Part shown: one piece after another, positions 1-12,539 of the stretch
Layout of the letters: every line of letters begins with the position of its first letter
How positions within the stretch are numbered: position 1 is the first letter of the stretch
NCBI RefSeq assembly: GCF_000330505.1
Contig: NW_004440426.1
Coordinates: 935,701 to 970,188 of the forward strand
DNA: 34,488 nucleotides
Direction of reading: 5' to 3'
Source of the DNA: Entamoeba invadens IP1
Lineage: Eukaryota > Evosea > Mastigamoebida > Endamoebidae
The notes under the pieces: generated by a model
What the model saw: the letters and a program-made list of their open reading frames with translations, nothing else
What the model was told of the DNA's origin: nothing
Database searches by the model: none
Made by a program: the position numbers and the translations under genes

Positions 1-1
1 T

Positions 2-1258
2 TTTCAAGGCAGAGTCGAAGAAACGACTTTCAGAAAACTTGGATCGAAGCCAAAGTACGACATTTACATTGACAAGAATCTGGTGACGTGGGTGGATGGC
101 AAAAAATTCTTTCCCATTGGAGCTTATATGAACGACCTTAATCAATTTGACATAGATCATTTCAATGATTCACCATTCAATTTGATGAAGGTTGGTGGGC
201 ACTCCAACAAAAAGGCACTCGACGACTTGTACGAGAAAACACATGGAAAAATCAGAGCACTCAATCCAATGGCAAATATGTACTGTGGAACAAACCAGAC
301 GTTGAAAAACAATTACTTAGCAACCATGAAAGCATTGATTGAAGATACTCAGACGTCAAAAGGACTCTTTGGGCATTATATCACAGACGAACCGGGTGCG
401 TCGTGTGCTCCAATGATGAAAGAGGTGACGCGTATGATCAGAGAAATAGATAGGCAACACGTCTCGTGGCCGACGATCAATTTGAGATTCAATTATGACA
501 TATTTAAAGAGGGATTTGATTGTGTTGGTATTGATGATTACCCCGTCCAAACATTTGACAGCTTGCAGTCCATTTGGGTGATGGTGACGCAAGGAAGAAA
601 GAAGATGATGAATTCAAGAGCGATGTGGGCTGTTCCTCAAATATTTGATTGGACTGTTTATAACGACAGTTATAACTTGGACTGGTCAAAGGAATTTCCA
701 CCAACATATGACCAGTTGAGAAACATGGTGTATCAATTTATTGCTTCTGGTGCGATGGGTGTTGTGTACTACGACTACACTGAAATGAAAGTAATGGACT
801 ATAAACACCCATTTGAAAAAGAATGGACGAAAGTCAAGGATGTCACTTATGAACTCCGAGACAAATTCTCTGACATCATCCTATGTGTGGAAGACCCAAT
901 CAACACGGATTACAAAATCCCTGTCAACTTGGGACTGGACTTTACTAATTACGTCTCGACACGACAGTGGAGCTGCAATGGATCGGATTATATATTAGTT
1001 GTGAATGTGAGAAACGTGTTGTATAATTACACATTCTACAAACCAAACAAGTCGTACTGTTTGGAACAACTGATGGGAAATGGAACTGCTACAACAATAA
1101 ATGGAACGTCTATTTCTTTGAAAATGGACAGAATGGACGTCTTCTGGTTCCGTGGTTACAAAAGCAAAAAGAGTGAATGCGATGAAATCATTAATCTGTC
1201 TAGTACAAATGGCATTTACGTTCTTATGGCTATGGCTCTTTTTATGATTTTATTGTAA
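2..1258 (+). CDS. Glycoside hydrolase-like protein, C-terminally anchored (5' partial)
   Basis: The reading frame is open from base 2, so the start codon lies left of the window; the first internal GTG (83) is not a real start. About 418 residues are visible. The pattern fits a TIM-barrel (clan GH-A-like) glycosidase: an entry strand reading FFPIGAY, then GHYITDEPG with an acidic residue where such enzymes place the acid/base, then GIDDYPV, and a late ASGAMGVVYYDY strand. There are several N-glycosylation sequons (NQT, NGT, NGS, NYT). The protein ends in a hydrophobic stretch (YVLMAMALFMILL) directly before the stop, as in GPI-anchor signals, so I infer a cell-surface enzyme. I cannot name the family or substrate. 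The next gene on the same strand starts about 815 bp downstream. Confidence 0.62.
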   Translation, partial: FQGRVEETTFRKLGSKPKYDIYIDKNLVTWVDGKKFFPIGAYMNDLNQFDIDHFNDSPFNLMKVGGHSNKKALDDLYEKTHGKIRALNPMANMYCGTNQTLKNNYLATMKALIEDTQTSKGLFGHYITDEPGASCAPMMKEVTRMIREIDRQHVSWPTINLRFNYDIFKEGFDCVGIDDYPVQTFDSLQSIWVMVTQGRKKMMNSRAMWAVPQIFDWTVYNDSYNLDWSKEFPPTYDQLRNMVYQFIASGAMGVVYYDYTEMKVMDYKHPFEKEWTKVKDVTYELRDKFSDIILCVEDPINTDYKIPVNLGLDFTNYVSTRQWSCNGSDYILVVNVRNVLYNYTFYKPNKSYCLEQLMGNGTATTINGTSISLKMDRMDVFWFRGYKSKKSECDEIINLSSTNGIYVLMAMALFMILL

Positions 1259-2036
1259 TTTCATTTTAAGCCATTGAATTATCTTCGATTCGGTTTTAAA
1301 ACGATCAAAAAAAATAAGAGTTTAATTAGGCACTTTTAAAATAAAATTTCTTAAATATGAATTTAAAATACTGTGTTTTTTAATTTTTACTTAACTGTGT
1401 TCATAAATGTACTAATCTAAATAGTAATAAGATTGACTCTATTAATTATTTTGAAGAAACCTTGTATATATAGGTTCATTCAATAATTGTAATGACTCTA
1501 TTTTATACATTAAATTATATTATATTCTTTAATATCATCGAAAAAGTGTCTAAATACATTTTGCACATTTTCAATAACAACTAACTTCCATTATTTTGAA
1601 CTTAAAACTCTCCTTACGATTTTTGTATAAAGAATTAACAAAAATATATTTCATAACTTAAAGTTTTATAATTATTAATTATTACCAAGTATATATATAA
1701 TATTTTATTATTAACAATAGTTTTAATTAACAATTTACTATTTAAAAAACAACAAACTAATATCCACTTTTTTGAACAAGTAAAAGATACAAAAAATTGA
1801 TCTTTTTGAACAAAATAAAAAGGTCAAATGAATCGACTTCTTGTTTTAAAATGTTTGCGGGTTTTAAATCAATTGTTTTAGATGACCAATTCCCCGACTT
1901 TGAACATCAAGACACTGATGTATAATAACAAGATATAAATGGATATCGAACATCCAAAAATTGAACATTTTTTGAAGGATAAAATTTTTTTGGACACACA
2001 TCGATTGTAAAGAAAGGGTTTTACTTTAAAAATTCC
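1259..2036. other. AT-rich intergenic spacer
   Basis: No convincing coding frame, RNA gene or long repeat is visible. It should hold the 3' processing signals of the hydrolase-like gene and the upstream control region of the ABC transporter. Confidence 0.6.
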
Positions 2037-2046
2037 GTATATAAAG
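2037..2046 (+). promoter_or_regulatory. TATA-like core promoter element of the ABC transporter
   Basis: GTATATAAAG lies 28-37 nt before the ATG at 2074. Entamoeba core promoters are known to use a GTATTTAAAG-type element near -30 with very short 5' UTRs, so the spacing fits and supports the ATG chosen. Confidence 0.55.
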
Positions 2047-2073
2047 TCCATCTAAGGAAGTACAAAACATTAA

Positions 2074-5000
2074 ATGGCTGCTAAAGACGTTGAAAGTGGC
2101 ATTGAACTCTCCGATGAATCACCCGAAATATCTTCTTCCACTTCTGAAGAAGATGCATACTTTGAAACCACTGATGTAGTTGGTAATGATAAATCACCAA
2201 ACTCCATCCGTAAGTTTTTACGAACAATTTTATTCCGAGCAGCCATTCCACAAATTATGAAGGGCAGAAAGGGAAATTTGACAATCAAAGACATGAATCC
2301 CGTTTCAAGAAGACTGAACGTTGAGAACGAAGTCAATTTTTATGTTGATGCTTGGAACAAGGAACTTAAAACAAAGAGACCATCAATATCATGGGTGATC
2401 TGTAAGAGAGAGTGGAAGTGGTTCCTGATTATGTATATATTGACAGTCATTTTTGACTTGTTTTGTATCTCATTCCCATTGATGTGCCAGTACTTTACCA
2501 AGTGGCTTAACACCGAAAATCCTTCAAAAGGAATTGGTGCACTTTTTGTCGTGTTGACGATTGCATTCCAATTGATTACTTGTACTTCATCAGAATTTGC
2601 TAAGAAATATTACTTCACCACAGCTTTGAGAATAAGAAATGGACTGACAGGTCTTATTTATGAAAAAGCTTTAAGGCTCAATGCGGCCGGAATTGAAGAG
2701 CCGGGAAGACTTGTGAACTTGATGTCAAACGACTCGTATCTTATCTTAAACAACATTGAAACTTTAATGATGGGAATTGCTTCTCCACCAATGTTCATTG
2801 TATTGTACTCATATTTGGGGACTTATGTCGGGAAATGGGTATATGTCTCGTTAGTTATTTTGGCTGTCTACCTTATTGTCAACTTTATCTACGGAAAGAC
2901 AAATGACTTCTTTTACAACAAATTTGTTTCGAACAAAGATTTGAGGTTGTCATTCTTTAATGAAATTTTAAGGAACATAAAGTTCATTAAATACAACAGA
3001 TGGGAGAACCCACTTGAAGAAAAGATCAAGAAATTCAGAGCTTGGGAATTGGTTCATTTGTATTTCACTGGGTTTTTCAGAGCTTTGTTTTACATGGTAA
3101 CCATTGATGTCGGTTTGTTTTTCTGTTGCTTAGACCGGTTTTAAATATAATAAATATACCTCTCCATTATGTAAAATTAAACAAAAAATTATATTTTGTA
3201 TTTGAAACATAACAATAAGGACCAATGATGGCTATTTTGATGTTTGTTGCTATGGTATACTCAAAAGTCGAGCTTACCATTCCACTTGTTGTTACAGTCC
3301 TTTCATTGTTCAATTCTATTAGAATTCCAGTGAGAACAATTGGTATGGGTATGATGAATATCTCATGTATTATTGTTTCGATGAAAAGATTGAAAAAATT
3401 CTTGATGACCCCCGAATTGGTACCAATCACATCAACTGTAAGTAACAGTGAATATGCAATTGAAATGAGCAGAGTGAATTATGCATATCCAAACAATGAA
3501 ACTGCTTTTGCCTGTGACGATTTGAAGATTAAGAAAGGAGAGCTGGTCTGTGTACTTGGTAGTGTAGGCAGTGGTAAAAGTTCTTTCTTGATGTCCATTT
3601 TGAACGAATTGGAAAAGACACAAGGAGACACCGTGATTAATGGCAAAATTGCATACACAAGTCAAACACCTTGGATGATGAATGCGTCAGTTCGAGAAAA
3701 CGTCTGCTTCTTAACTTCTTATGACAAGAAACAATACAAACAAGCTGTTTTCGACGCCTGTTTAGCATCAGATATTGATTCTTTGGTTGGCGGCGATGCT
3801 TATGTAATTGCAGAGAAAGGTGCCAATTTGTCGGGAGGACAGAGACAAAGAGTCAACATAGCAAGAACTTTGTACGACCCGAAAGACATTGTGTTAATGG
3901 ACGACCCACTGAGTGCGGTCGACTTTAATGTGGGTACTTACATCTTTGAAAATGCCATTCAGAAACATTTGGCAGGAAAAACTCGGATAGTAGTAACAAA
4001 TCAGACGTACTTCTTGGAGAAAGCAGACAGGATTTTGGTCATTGAGAACAACCAAATGGTTTTTAATGGTTCTTTAGAAGAACTTAAGAAGTCAAATATT
4101 CCGGCTTCAGAATATGTAAAGACTTTAAGCAAAAGAGCACAGAAAGAACAACAAAAAGAAGAAGAAATTATCACAGCGGATGCTTCGGGTACAAAAACAC
4201 GAGAAGAAACAAAAGAAGTGGGTAGAGTACCACTCAGGGTGTTTTGGGAATACATAAAATCTGGCTCTCTCGTTATGTTTGTTATCATGTGGATCTGCCT
4301 TGCCGGGAGAATTTGTGCACTCTATTACTATAACACTTACTTCACTAAATGGGCACAAACAATTCGTCCAAAAATGGGCGCGCCACAGGGGGATCAAGCT
4401 ACTTTCAACATATTTGCTTACTGTTTCATTGGTGATGTTGTTGGTATCCTTTTGAGCGAAGAAGCGATCATTCTCTTTACATTGTTTGTTTCACTTGGGT
4501 TACACAAGAGACTTATCCACAAACTGTTGAAGTGTAAATTGGGGTTCTTTGATGTGACGCCAATGGGTAGAATTGTTAATTACTTCTCAAAAGATTTCCA
4601 GAATATCGATTATGGTATGGGTCTGTGCTGTGAACCACTGATTGTGAATATCACCACTATTATCATTGTAACAATAACAGTCTGTAGGGCGTCTATTTAC
4701 TTAATTATTTTGGCAATTGTTATAGCCATCATTTTTATTATCATTTATATGTTCTCCGTCAAGCCAATCATTGAATTGCAAAGACTTGAGGGTATTACAA
4801 GAGCTCCCATCTTTGTTCACTATGATCAAACTCTTTTGGGTTTGTCTACAATAAGAACATCAAACGGACAAGAGCAATTCAAAGAGAAGTTGATTGAAAA
4901 ACTGAAGAACAATACAACGACTATGTACCTCACTAAAATGGCAAAACTTTGGTTTGTTCTTTGTTTGCTTTAAATTTGAAAGTTAAACAACAAAAATAAC

Positions 5001-6237
5001 ATATAGGATGGGTCAGCGTATGGACTGGTTGGGTGTTTTCATCACTTCAGTCACCGTTTTAGTTCTTGTAATCACCAAAATAACCAAATCAATGGACCCC
5101 TCTGTTGCTGGAACCGCTCTTTCAAATGTGTGCAACGTTCCATCCACTGTAAGTGTCTTCACTCAAGCCATCATAGAACTCGAGTCAACCATGCAATCAA
5201 CTGAGAGAGTTTTGCAGCTTAAAAAGTTGAAAGAGGAAGAGGCAGAAAGTGTGAAAGACAAGTACCACAATCCACCATCATCATGGCCGTCAAATGGTTC
5301 TATTGAATTCAATAAATTCAAGTTTAGATACAGAAGAGGTCTCCCCGTCGTGTTGAAAGGAATCACAGCCAAAATATTGCCAAAAGAGAAGATTGGAGTT
5401 GTTGGAAGAACTGGAAGCGGGAAGTCCACATTAATGGCTGGACTTTTCAGAATAGAAGAAGCTTATTCTGGTAAGATTAAAGTCGACGGAATTGATATTT
5501 CAACAATTCCATTGGACATTTTGAGGAAGAGGATGTGCATTATGCCACAAGAAGCAACACTCTTTAGTGGAACTGTGAGAGACAACTTAGACCCATGGAA
5601 CCAAATGGAAGATGAAAAGTTGAGGAATGTACTAAAAATGGTTGAATCAACAAATGACCTTGGAGACGAAGTGACTGAAGGTGGAGACAACTTTTCTTTG
5701 GGACAGAAACAACTTATTTGTCTGGCGCGAGCACTTTTGAAAGGTTCAAAAATTTTGATCATGGATGAAGCTACTGCAAATATCGACATTCAAACAGACA
5801 AAAACATCCAGGAAATGGTCAGAAGAAACTTTGAGGATATCACAGTGATTACTGTTGCACACAGATTACAAACTATCATGGACGCAAATAAGGTGATGGT
5901 TTTCGATAAAGGAAAATTAAAGGAAATGGACGCCCCAATCAACTTGATTGAAGACGAAAAGTCGATATTTAGCGGACTTGTGCAACAATCTGGGTGCGCA
6001 GACGAACTCAAAAGAATTGCGAAGGGATCATTCAAAGAAAACATGGACAATTCTTCAAATGAAGAAAAGAGTGGTTCGTTAAGCCCACAAATCGAGGTCA
6101 ATTTATTGGCTACCGACTCTACTAGAGCATCACCAATCCAATTCCAGGAAACGGTTGGTAGAAATCAATCGGAACAAGAATTACTGAATAATCCTAATCT
6201 TGCAAAATCGGCAGATTCACCACCGTCGACTGATTAA
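2074..6237 (+). CDS. ABCC/MRP-type ABC transporter (three exons, 1333 aa)
   Basis: Exons are 2074-3112, 3220-4951 and 5007-6237; introns are 3113-3219 (GTTTGT...AAG) and 4952-5006 (GTTTGT...TAG). Joining them gives one frame of 1333 residues. The order is TMD1-NBD1-TMD2-NBD2 with no extra N-terminal TMD0, so this is a short MRP. NBD1 has Walker A GSVGSGKSS (about 460-468), signature LSGGQ (about 550) and Walker B ending DDPLSAVD, with Asp in place of the catalytic Glu, typical of ABCC NBD1. NBD2 has GRTGSGKST (about 1057-1065), a modified signature FSLGQ (about 1153) and a Walker B with an intact catalytic Glu (IMDEATANID). I infer ATP-driven efflux of organic anions or conjugates at the plasma or vacuolar membrane; the substrate is unknown. 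The cytosolic tail is Ser/Asn-rich. Confidence 0.93.
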
Positions 6238-6541
6238 TGATATTTTTTAGTTAATTTTTATTATGCTTTGGTCTATATCAATTTTGGTATATAAATGGAT
6301 ATTTTTACTTTCAGTATTATAAATAAAATGACATTGTTATGATGGGAAGAAGTTTATAATTTATAAATAAGTTTTTGAGTCTAAAAACAAATCAGGGAAA
6401 TAATATGCCTTTTGTTGTAATTAGAACATAACTGTTTTATAAACACTTCTTTTTCATGTTTTTTAAATATTTTTAATTATTTCAATACAAAAATAACAAT
6501 GAAAAGTTGAAACAATATTTAAAAAATGACTACTAATATGT
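6238..6541. other. Convergent intergenic spacer (ABCC / TMK 3' ends)
   Basis: This AT-rich stretch of 304 bp lies between two convergent genes. Only 3' UTR and polyadenylation signals are expected, and I see no coding potential. Confidence 0.55.
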
Positions 6542-9500
6542 TCAAAGTGCATCAATGTTTATTTCCTTTTCTGTGCCTCTTTGAGTTTCATTTACAATAA
6601 TTTCGAGTCTCTCAACAACGTTGTCTATTTTGATTCTTTCTGCTGGGTCTTGTTTCCACATACATTGTACAAGATCTGCGATGTCTTTATCAACTGTGGA
6701 AAGGTCTGGTCTTTTACCTTCACAGACGTGATTTGCAATTTGAAATGCGAATTTAATGTTTGTATAAGCCTTACCCCAAATAGATGTTTCGTATATAGTA
6801 ACTGCAAACGCGTAAATATCTGCGGGCAATTGATATTTTTCGCTGTTTAATATCTCTGGTGACATGTATATTGGTGTACCAATTCCACATGTGAACGTCA
6901 TGTCAAATGCAGCTGCTCTATTTACATTTCTAGAGCTTCCAAAGTCGCTCAGTTTGGCGTTTACCTCGTCGTCGAAGGAGAGTGCAGTGATAAGGATGTT
7001 ACCCGGCTTGATGTCTCTATGCAAAATACCGTTTTGATGGAGGTAAGCTATTCCCTTTGACGAGTCAAGACAGAACTTCATTCGCAACTTCTTTGGGATC
7101 TTTTTGCTCTTGACCTTTTCAATCAGGCGACTCAAACTCCCGTGTGGAGCCATTTCCATAACAATCATTCTACTATTGCCAACGTGGACAGCACCAAAAA
7201 ATTTTATGATGTAATTGCTCTTCATCTTTTCAAGCATCTCAACTTCATTTTCAAACTCAGCAAAAGCAGAGTCGCCCTGCAAGATGTTCAGTTTTTTGAC
7301 TGCAACCTTATTGCCCTTGAACTTGCCTTTGTAGACAACACCAAACGAACCTTTTCCAATCTGTTTCATGTTCTTTATTGAGTTCTCGTCAATCCAAGTC
7401 GACAGTACAGTCTCTGCAGAATATGGGATTATTTCAGTCATTTCATCACCGCTTTTGAGATAACAGTAAACAACAGCCAAGTTTCCTGTATACTCCCCTG
7501 AACAGTAAGGAGTAATTGCAATTGAAAAGGTGCAGCACTCACCCTTCCGTAATAAAACAACATCAGGCTTAATCTCAATTTTTAACGACTCACTTTGAGA
7601 TGTTGTGATTTGGAGTTTTGTTGTGTCGTTTGTCGCATTGCCTAGCACTATATTCATCACTGTTTCTTTGTTTACTTCGACTTGATCAACATATGAAATT
7701 TGTTTTTGGGAGATAGAAAGACCCTCTCCAAACGGGGTAAGCAAAACACTGTTTTCGGACATTGAAATGACACCCTTTTCCTTGCGCTCCTTTGCACGGA
7801 GTCGGCTCTTGATTATCTTTCTGCCAATAACTACCATAAGAAATGCTGCAATAATTATTACAACAATCACACAACAAACAACTATTGTGATAGTTCGCTT
7901 GTAAAGCTCCGGTTTGCACGCTGTTTTATCATGTGAGAGTGCGTGCCACATATTACATTTTGTGCAGTATGAATTAATAACAGACTTACAATTATCAATT
8001 GCAAGCCGTTCAACACATTGATTATTTTTTAATTCCCAATTGTTTAAACATTCTTCACATGTCGTCTTTGAATTGCACATTTTACAATTCTGCGAGCATG
8101 TTTCACACCGCCAAGACGACAAGAAATAGTTGTTCTCACATAAATAACATCCATTTTCATTGGTCTGCTTGCAACCAACCAATTCAGACACACTCTCGCA
8201 GTGACTCGACTCGTTTTTAAAGTACGAAGTCTCACACAAATCACATGATTCACTGTTTGTACACACTTTGCAATTGGGAGAACATTTAGAGCAAGTTGAA
8301 TCATCTACATAGTAACCATCCACACATGAGATACAACTGCCACTTGGGTTAAACTGTTTACAGATACCCTCCAACTCAAAGATTGTCAAACACTTCCCGT
8401 TCTGCAGCACAGTCCCTGCAATACAATCCTGGCACTTCTCGGCATTGCCAGTGCACTGCTTACACTTCACATTACATCGTACACACTTGGTGTTTTCGGT
8501 ATAAAACCCATCTTTGCATTGAAGACAGCCAACTTCACTGTACTCAAGACAACTATCTTCATCAATATTTGGTATTACATCAACACAATTCCCATTAAAT
8601 AATTTCTTTGGTTTCAAACACTCCAAACAAATACTATTTTGATAGAACAAGCAATTATCAATTGGCATAAAACATTTCCCTTCTGATGACATAACATACC
8701 CATTTTCACAACTCATACACACATTCTTATTCAACACCGCACAATGTGTCGCTTCACAATTTCCCGTGATATTTACTATATAATTTAGCTTACATTTTAT
8801 ACACTTCTTTTTATCACACATTTCACAATTTGTGTATTTCTCTGAACATATTTTACAAGACTTGTTCTCATCAAAATAACCATCTGAACAAGCAATGACT
8901 CCATTTGTTGTTGCTAAATACCCTTTCCCCGTCGATGCGTCTTCACATTTTCCATCAATGAGTGTTTTTCCATCTGCGCAGATTTCACAACTCTCTTTGT
9001 TGCAAGTCAAACATGTCGCATCGCATTGGACTTGCTCACCGTTTTTGTAATCAAAGTATCCAGTCGTTTTAAGACAGATTCCCCCAAGAATGCCACGACA
9101 CTTGCTCTGCTCCCCAAAAAGACAAACACCCATTTTCAGCATGAAATAATTCTTTGCACAGTTAATTGCATATGTAGCATTCACACAATCCTCTGTATTG
9201 TCACCACATTTCGAATACTCACTGTTGCCTTTGTAGAATTTATGGGAGATGTGCTTCCCACCTGATGAATGTTTTGAATGCATTGTATTATCAACAAAAT
9301 ACACATATTCAGAATATTTAAACAATTCGTTTTGCTTTTTATTAAGCAATTGTTTTCCATTTGTTCTTGCTTTGGTTTGTTCTTTTAAATTGTTATCACC
9401 AGAAACTTCGGTTTTGTACAACTTCTTTTCTTTTGATGTGTTTATTTTTGTCGTGTCTTGTTTTTCGTTTATTTCTTTCTCAATAATGTTCTGAATTTTT

Positions 9501-12500
9501 ATTTTCTTAACATTCTTATAATTTTGAAGCAAATTATGTCCAGTGTTTTGTTTATATTTACTTAATTCGGCAAGTTTTATTCGCTGTCTTTTTTCAACTT
9601 GAACATAATTTGGTCTTTTTGATATTCCCCAACCGATGTAACTCCTTTGTGTTTCTTTTCCATTTAAATTTGAGGTTTTTATTGTGTTTTGAATTGAGTT
9701 TTTGTTTATTTTTGGTGCGAAAGCATTTTCTCCTTTAGGCAAATACGTGTAATTAAAATAAGTCCGACTCATCACGAGAACTCCAACGTCTGTAATTTCT
9801 GGAGACATTAAAGTGTAATCCTCAGACACTAAGGAATATATTACAAGTGGCATGTTTGAAAGCCCAAGAACCCGAAACTGAGCCTTACCCAATCCTACAT
9901 CAAGTGTATCGATCCCACTGTCAACGTCGATCATTGGATAGTCCTTGCACGTCAGGAAGTATCTCGTCCAATTCCCAAAGTAAACAAATTTCTCTGTTAG
10001 TTCGGAACACTTGGGTATTTGTGCTGTATATATACCTTCTTCTCCTGTCAGTCTAAAATTGCCATACAAAAAAATTTCGTTTCCATTTTTACTTGTGTCT
10101 GCAATGACATCTACGGGATTGTCCCCAACAATATCAATAAACATTGGCCAGTTTGGAATACCTTCAATTCGCATTTGATTGTTCTTGGGAATAATTAAAA
10201 GATGTCCGTCTTCATATGACGGGTATGGACAGTTTGGCGCAGTAAATGGGTAGTCTGTCATCCCACGGTCATACCATGGGACGAAGTTGGTTCCATTCAT
10301 AAAGCAAAACGCTGTGTAATTAAAAGGTTCTGATGTGTTAGGGCATATCCTTTGAATTGTTCCATTCGCAACAAGTTTTGATGTTTCTGTCTCGTCCAAT
10401 TCATATGAATAAATATATCCAAACAAGTCAAAACATCCATCTGCCTGAAAGGAGTCGTCATACACTTGTGTATTCCCTTCTAATACATTAAAAATAGGAG
10501 GTTCGAGTATAGAAGGATGTGACACTGTAATTAATGCATCTAAAACTACAACAGCAAAACACTCTCTATACAACTCAATACTATCAATTTCACTGTTACA
10601 ATTGTCCTCATTTATAAAATCACCAAAGAGGTATATGTATGCACCAGACTCTACAATTGACTCAAGAACATAATCATTGGACTCCTTGTCATTTTCCAAA
10701 TTGTTGTTTTCTTTTGGTTCACCAATAAAGTATAATCCTTGGTTGATTTCTATTGACATCGCTTTGTTGAAAGCCGACGAAGTGCCATTGAAAATTCAAC
10801 ACAAGAATGCACTTTCACGTGAGAATTTGGCCAAAATGTCACATCGGATAGATCATGAAACGAGAGCACACAATAGTCAAATGTCACCGTTTCTTTAATG
10901 TTGTTGAAAACAACTTCAGAATCAGAGTAAAAGTCGACGTTTGCTGTGTCTGTTGTGACAAAAAGTGTTGTTAATGTGGAAACAGAGAAATTCGAAAAGA
11001 CGAGTTGGGCTGTTTCTGCTAGTAACAATTTTCCTGATGAAAATTGTGTCTTGCCTGTGAAAACGACAATTGCGTTGTTTGTCACCAAAATAGTATTAGC
11101 CACGCGAATGAGTGACAGCCCAGAACACTCAAGTGTTGAAGAATTGTAAAACAAAACGTCGAATGATTCATCTCTACTTTTTGACACTTTTGATGTAAAG
11201 CTTCCCATTAATATAAGTTTTGACTCTCCAAAAAGTGTGATTGGTTGTGTTGCATCAATTTTAGAGTTGATGCCAACGCCAAGAACCGCAGTGTCTTTAA
11301 GAAGCAAATTACCATCAAATAATATCGTCTTTTCATTCAAATCTTGTTGTTCAACTTCTTCTTGATCACTCTTTTGATTTTTTGTACCAAACGTTGCGTT
11401 TCCTCTAATTTCAAAATTTGAAAATATAAAGTGTGCTGTGTTCCCATCAATAACACCCTTAGTTTGTTCTCCAAAAGAAATTGTGTTTGACTCTATTGTA
11501 ACTTCATCATAAATAAAAATTTCGGAATTTCCATGTAACATAATACCAATCGCTTTTAAATTTACTGCAAAGTCAATTGTCAATTTTGAGTCAACAACAT
11601 TTATACTCCCAAGAATAACCTCACCATTTAATCTAAATTCAGAACCAGATTCGCCAATAACACTCAGCTCATTGGAATTTGTCTTCGTCTGAAATATTGC
11701 AGTCGATTTGTCTGACAATTTTAAGGTGTGCACTCTTGTTGAAACCCATGACACAGTATCCATATAAATACTACTCAATGAGATAACTTCAATTGTGTCC
11801 ACATCTATTGTACTTTTGGTTATAATAATTGTATTATTTAGACTTGTCTTGAGTTGTTTTGTTATAAGTGTTGCATTTTTTTTTAAAATGAGAGTTGAGT
11901 CTTTCTCCATTATGATTAAATACGAATTAATATTACATGAAGTGCACACAAGAAATCCACTGCTTTTGATCAGAATGTTACCATTAACATAAAGTCTTCC
12001 ATTTTTCCCAACTTCTACAACTTTGTCAATTTCTACATTACCAATAACTGTAATAATTCCAGAGTCAAACGAAACACCTCTAAACATAAAATTTGAGTCA
12101 ATAAAAACAGTTGAACTGTCCGCTAGAGTAAGTACATTCCCATCAAACATTGTAAGACCATGAATTGTCGAGTTTGAATTGGTCAGAAATGAAAACGAAG
12201 TCTGTGTGATAACACCACTTTCAAATGTTATATCATAATTTCCATCAAACTCGAAGTTATTAATTGAACTCATATCTGCAAGACAACTCGATGTCATGTT
12301 AAAGAAATAAGAGATATAAAGCACTTCACATATCTTGGAGTCTCCTTTTCCATCTGTTTATAAGTTGAACATATCACAACAAAATAATTAATGAAATTGT
12401 GTTAAAATAAAAGAATAATAATTGGGTAGATTGTGGAAAACAAACAGAGCAATTTAAGACCTGTCTCACATTGGCTGGAGGTTGGTGAGCAGACAATTGT

Positions 12501-12539
12501 CTGAGAGACGGCTACAACAAAGAGTACAACTATAATCAT
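6542..12539 (-). CDS. Transmembrane receptor-like kinase (TMK family), two exons, with an apparent frameshift
   Basis: Exon 1 (12539-12446) encodes a signal peptide, MIIVVLFVVAVSQTIVCS. An intron at 12445-12354 (GTTTGT...CAG) joins it in frame to exon 2 (12353-6542). The ectodomain begins with a repetitive beta-helix-like region of short hydrophobic and Asn-rich strands, then a CxxC/CxxxC-rich region (about residues 1090-1510). A single membrane helix follows (about 1521-1544, with a basic stop-transfer flank), then a protein kinase domain with Gly loop GKGSFG (about 1698), catalytic HRDIKPGN (Asp about 1812), DFG (about 1835) and SPE. All key catalytic residues are present. This matches the Entamoeba TMK receptor kinases. 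The frame breaks near 10791-10794, a run of four A (T in the mRNA). One extra base there would give about 1968 residues, and both sides read as ordinary glycosylated ectodomain. It may be a sequencing error or a real disabling mutation. Confidence 0.88.

Noticed and set aside
3113..3133. A 21-nt intron ending at the first TAG after the ABCC donor
   Set aside because: It leads to a stop within four codons. The AAG at 3219 restores the conserved membrane domain in frame.
8040..9300. CxxC-rich stretch as a Giardia-type variant surface protein
   Set aside because: It is continuous with a transmembrane helix and a complete kinase domain, which VSPs lack.
10750..10800. Programmed -1 ribosomal frameshift in the TMK gene
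   Set aside because: No XXXYYYZ slippery heptamer in the correct frame and no obvious downstream pseudoknot; a homopolymer indel is simpler.
10750..12324. Separate secreted protein gene upstream of the kinase frame
   Set aside because: It has no own promoter-side ATG with leader in frame, and its 3' end overlaps the kinase frame by ~45 nt. Signal exon, beta-helix, Cys-rich region and kinase together form the usual TMK layout.
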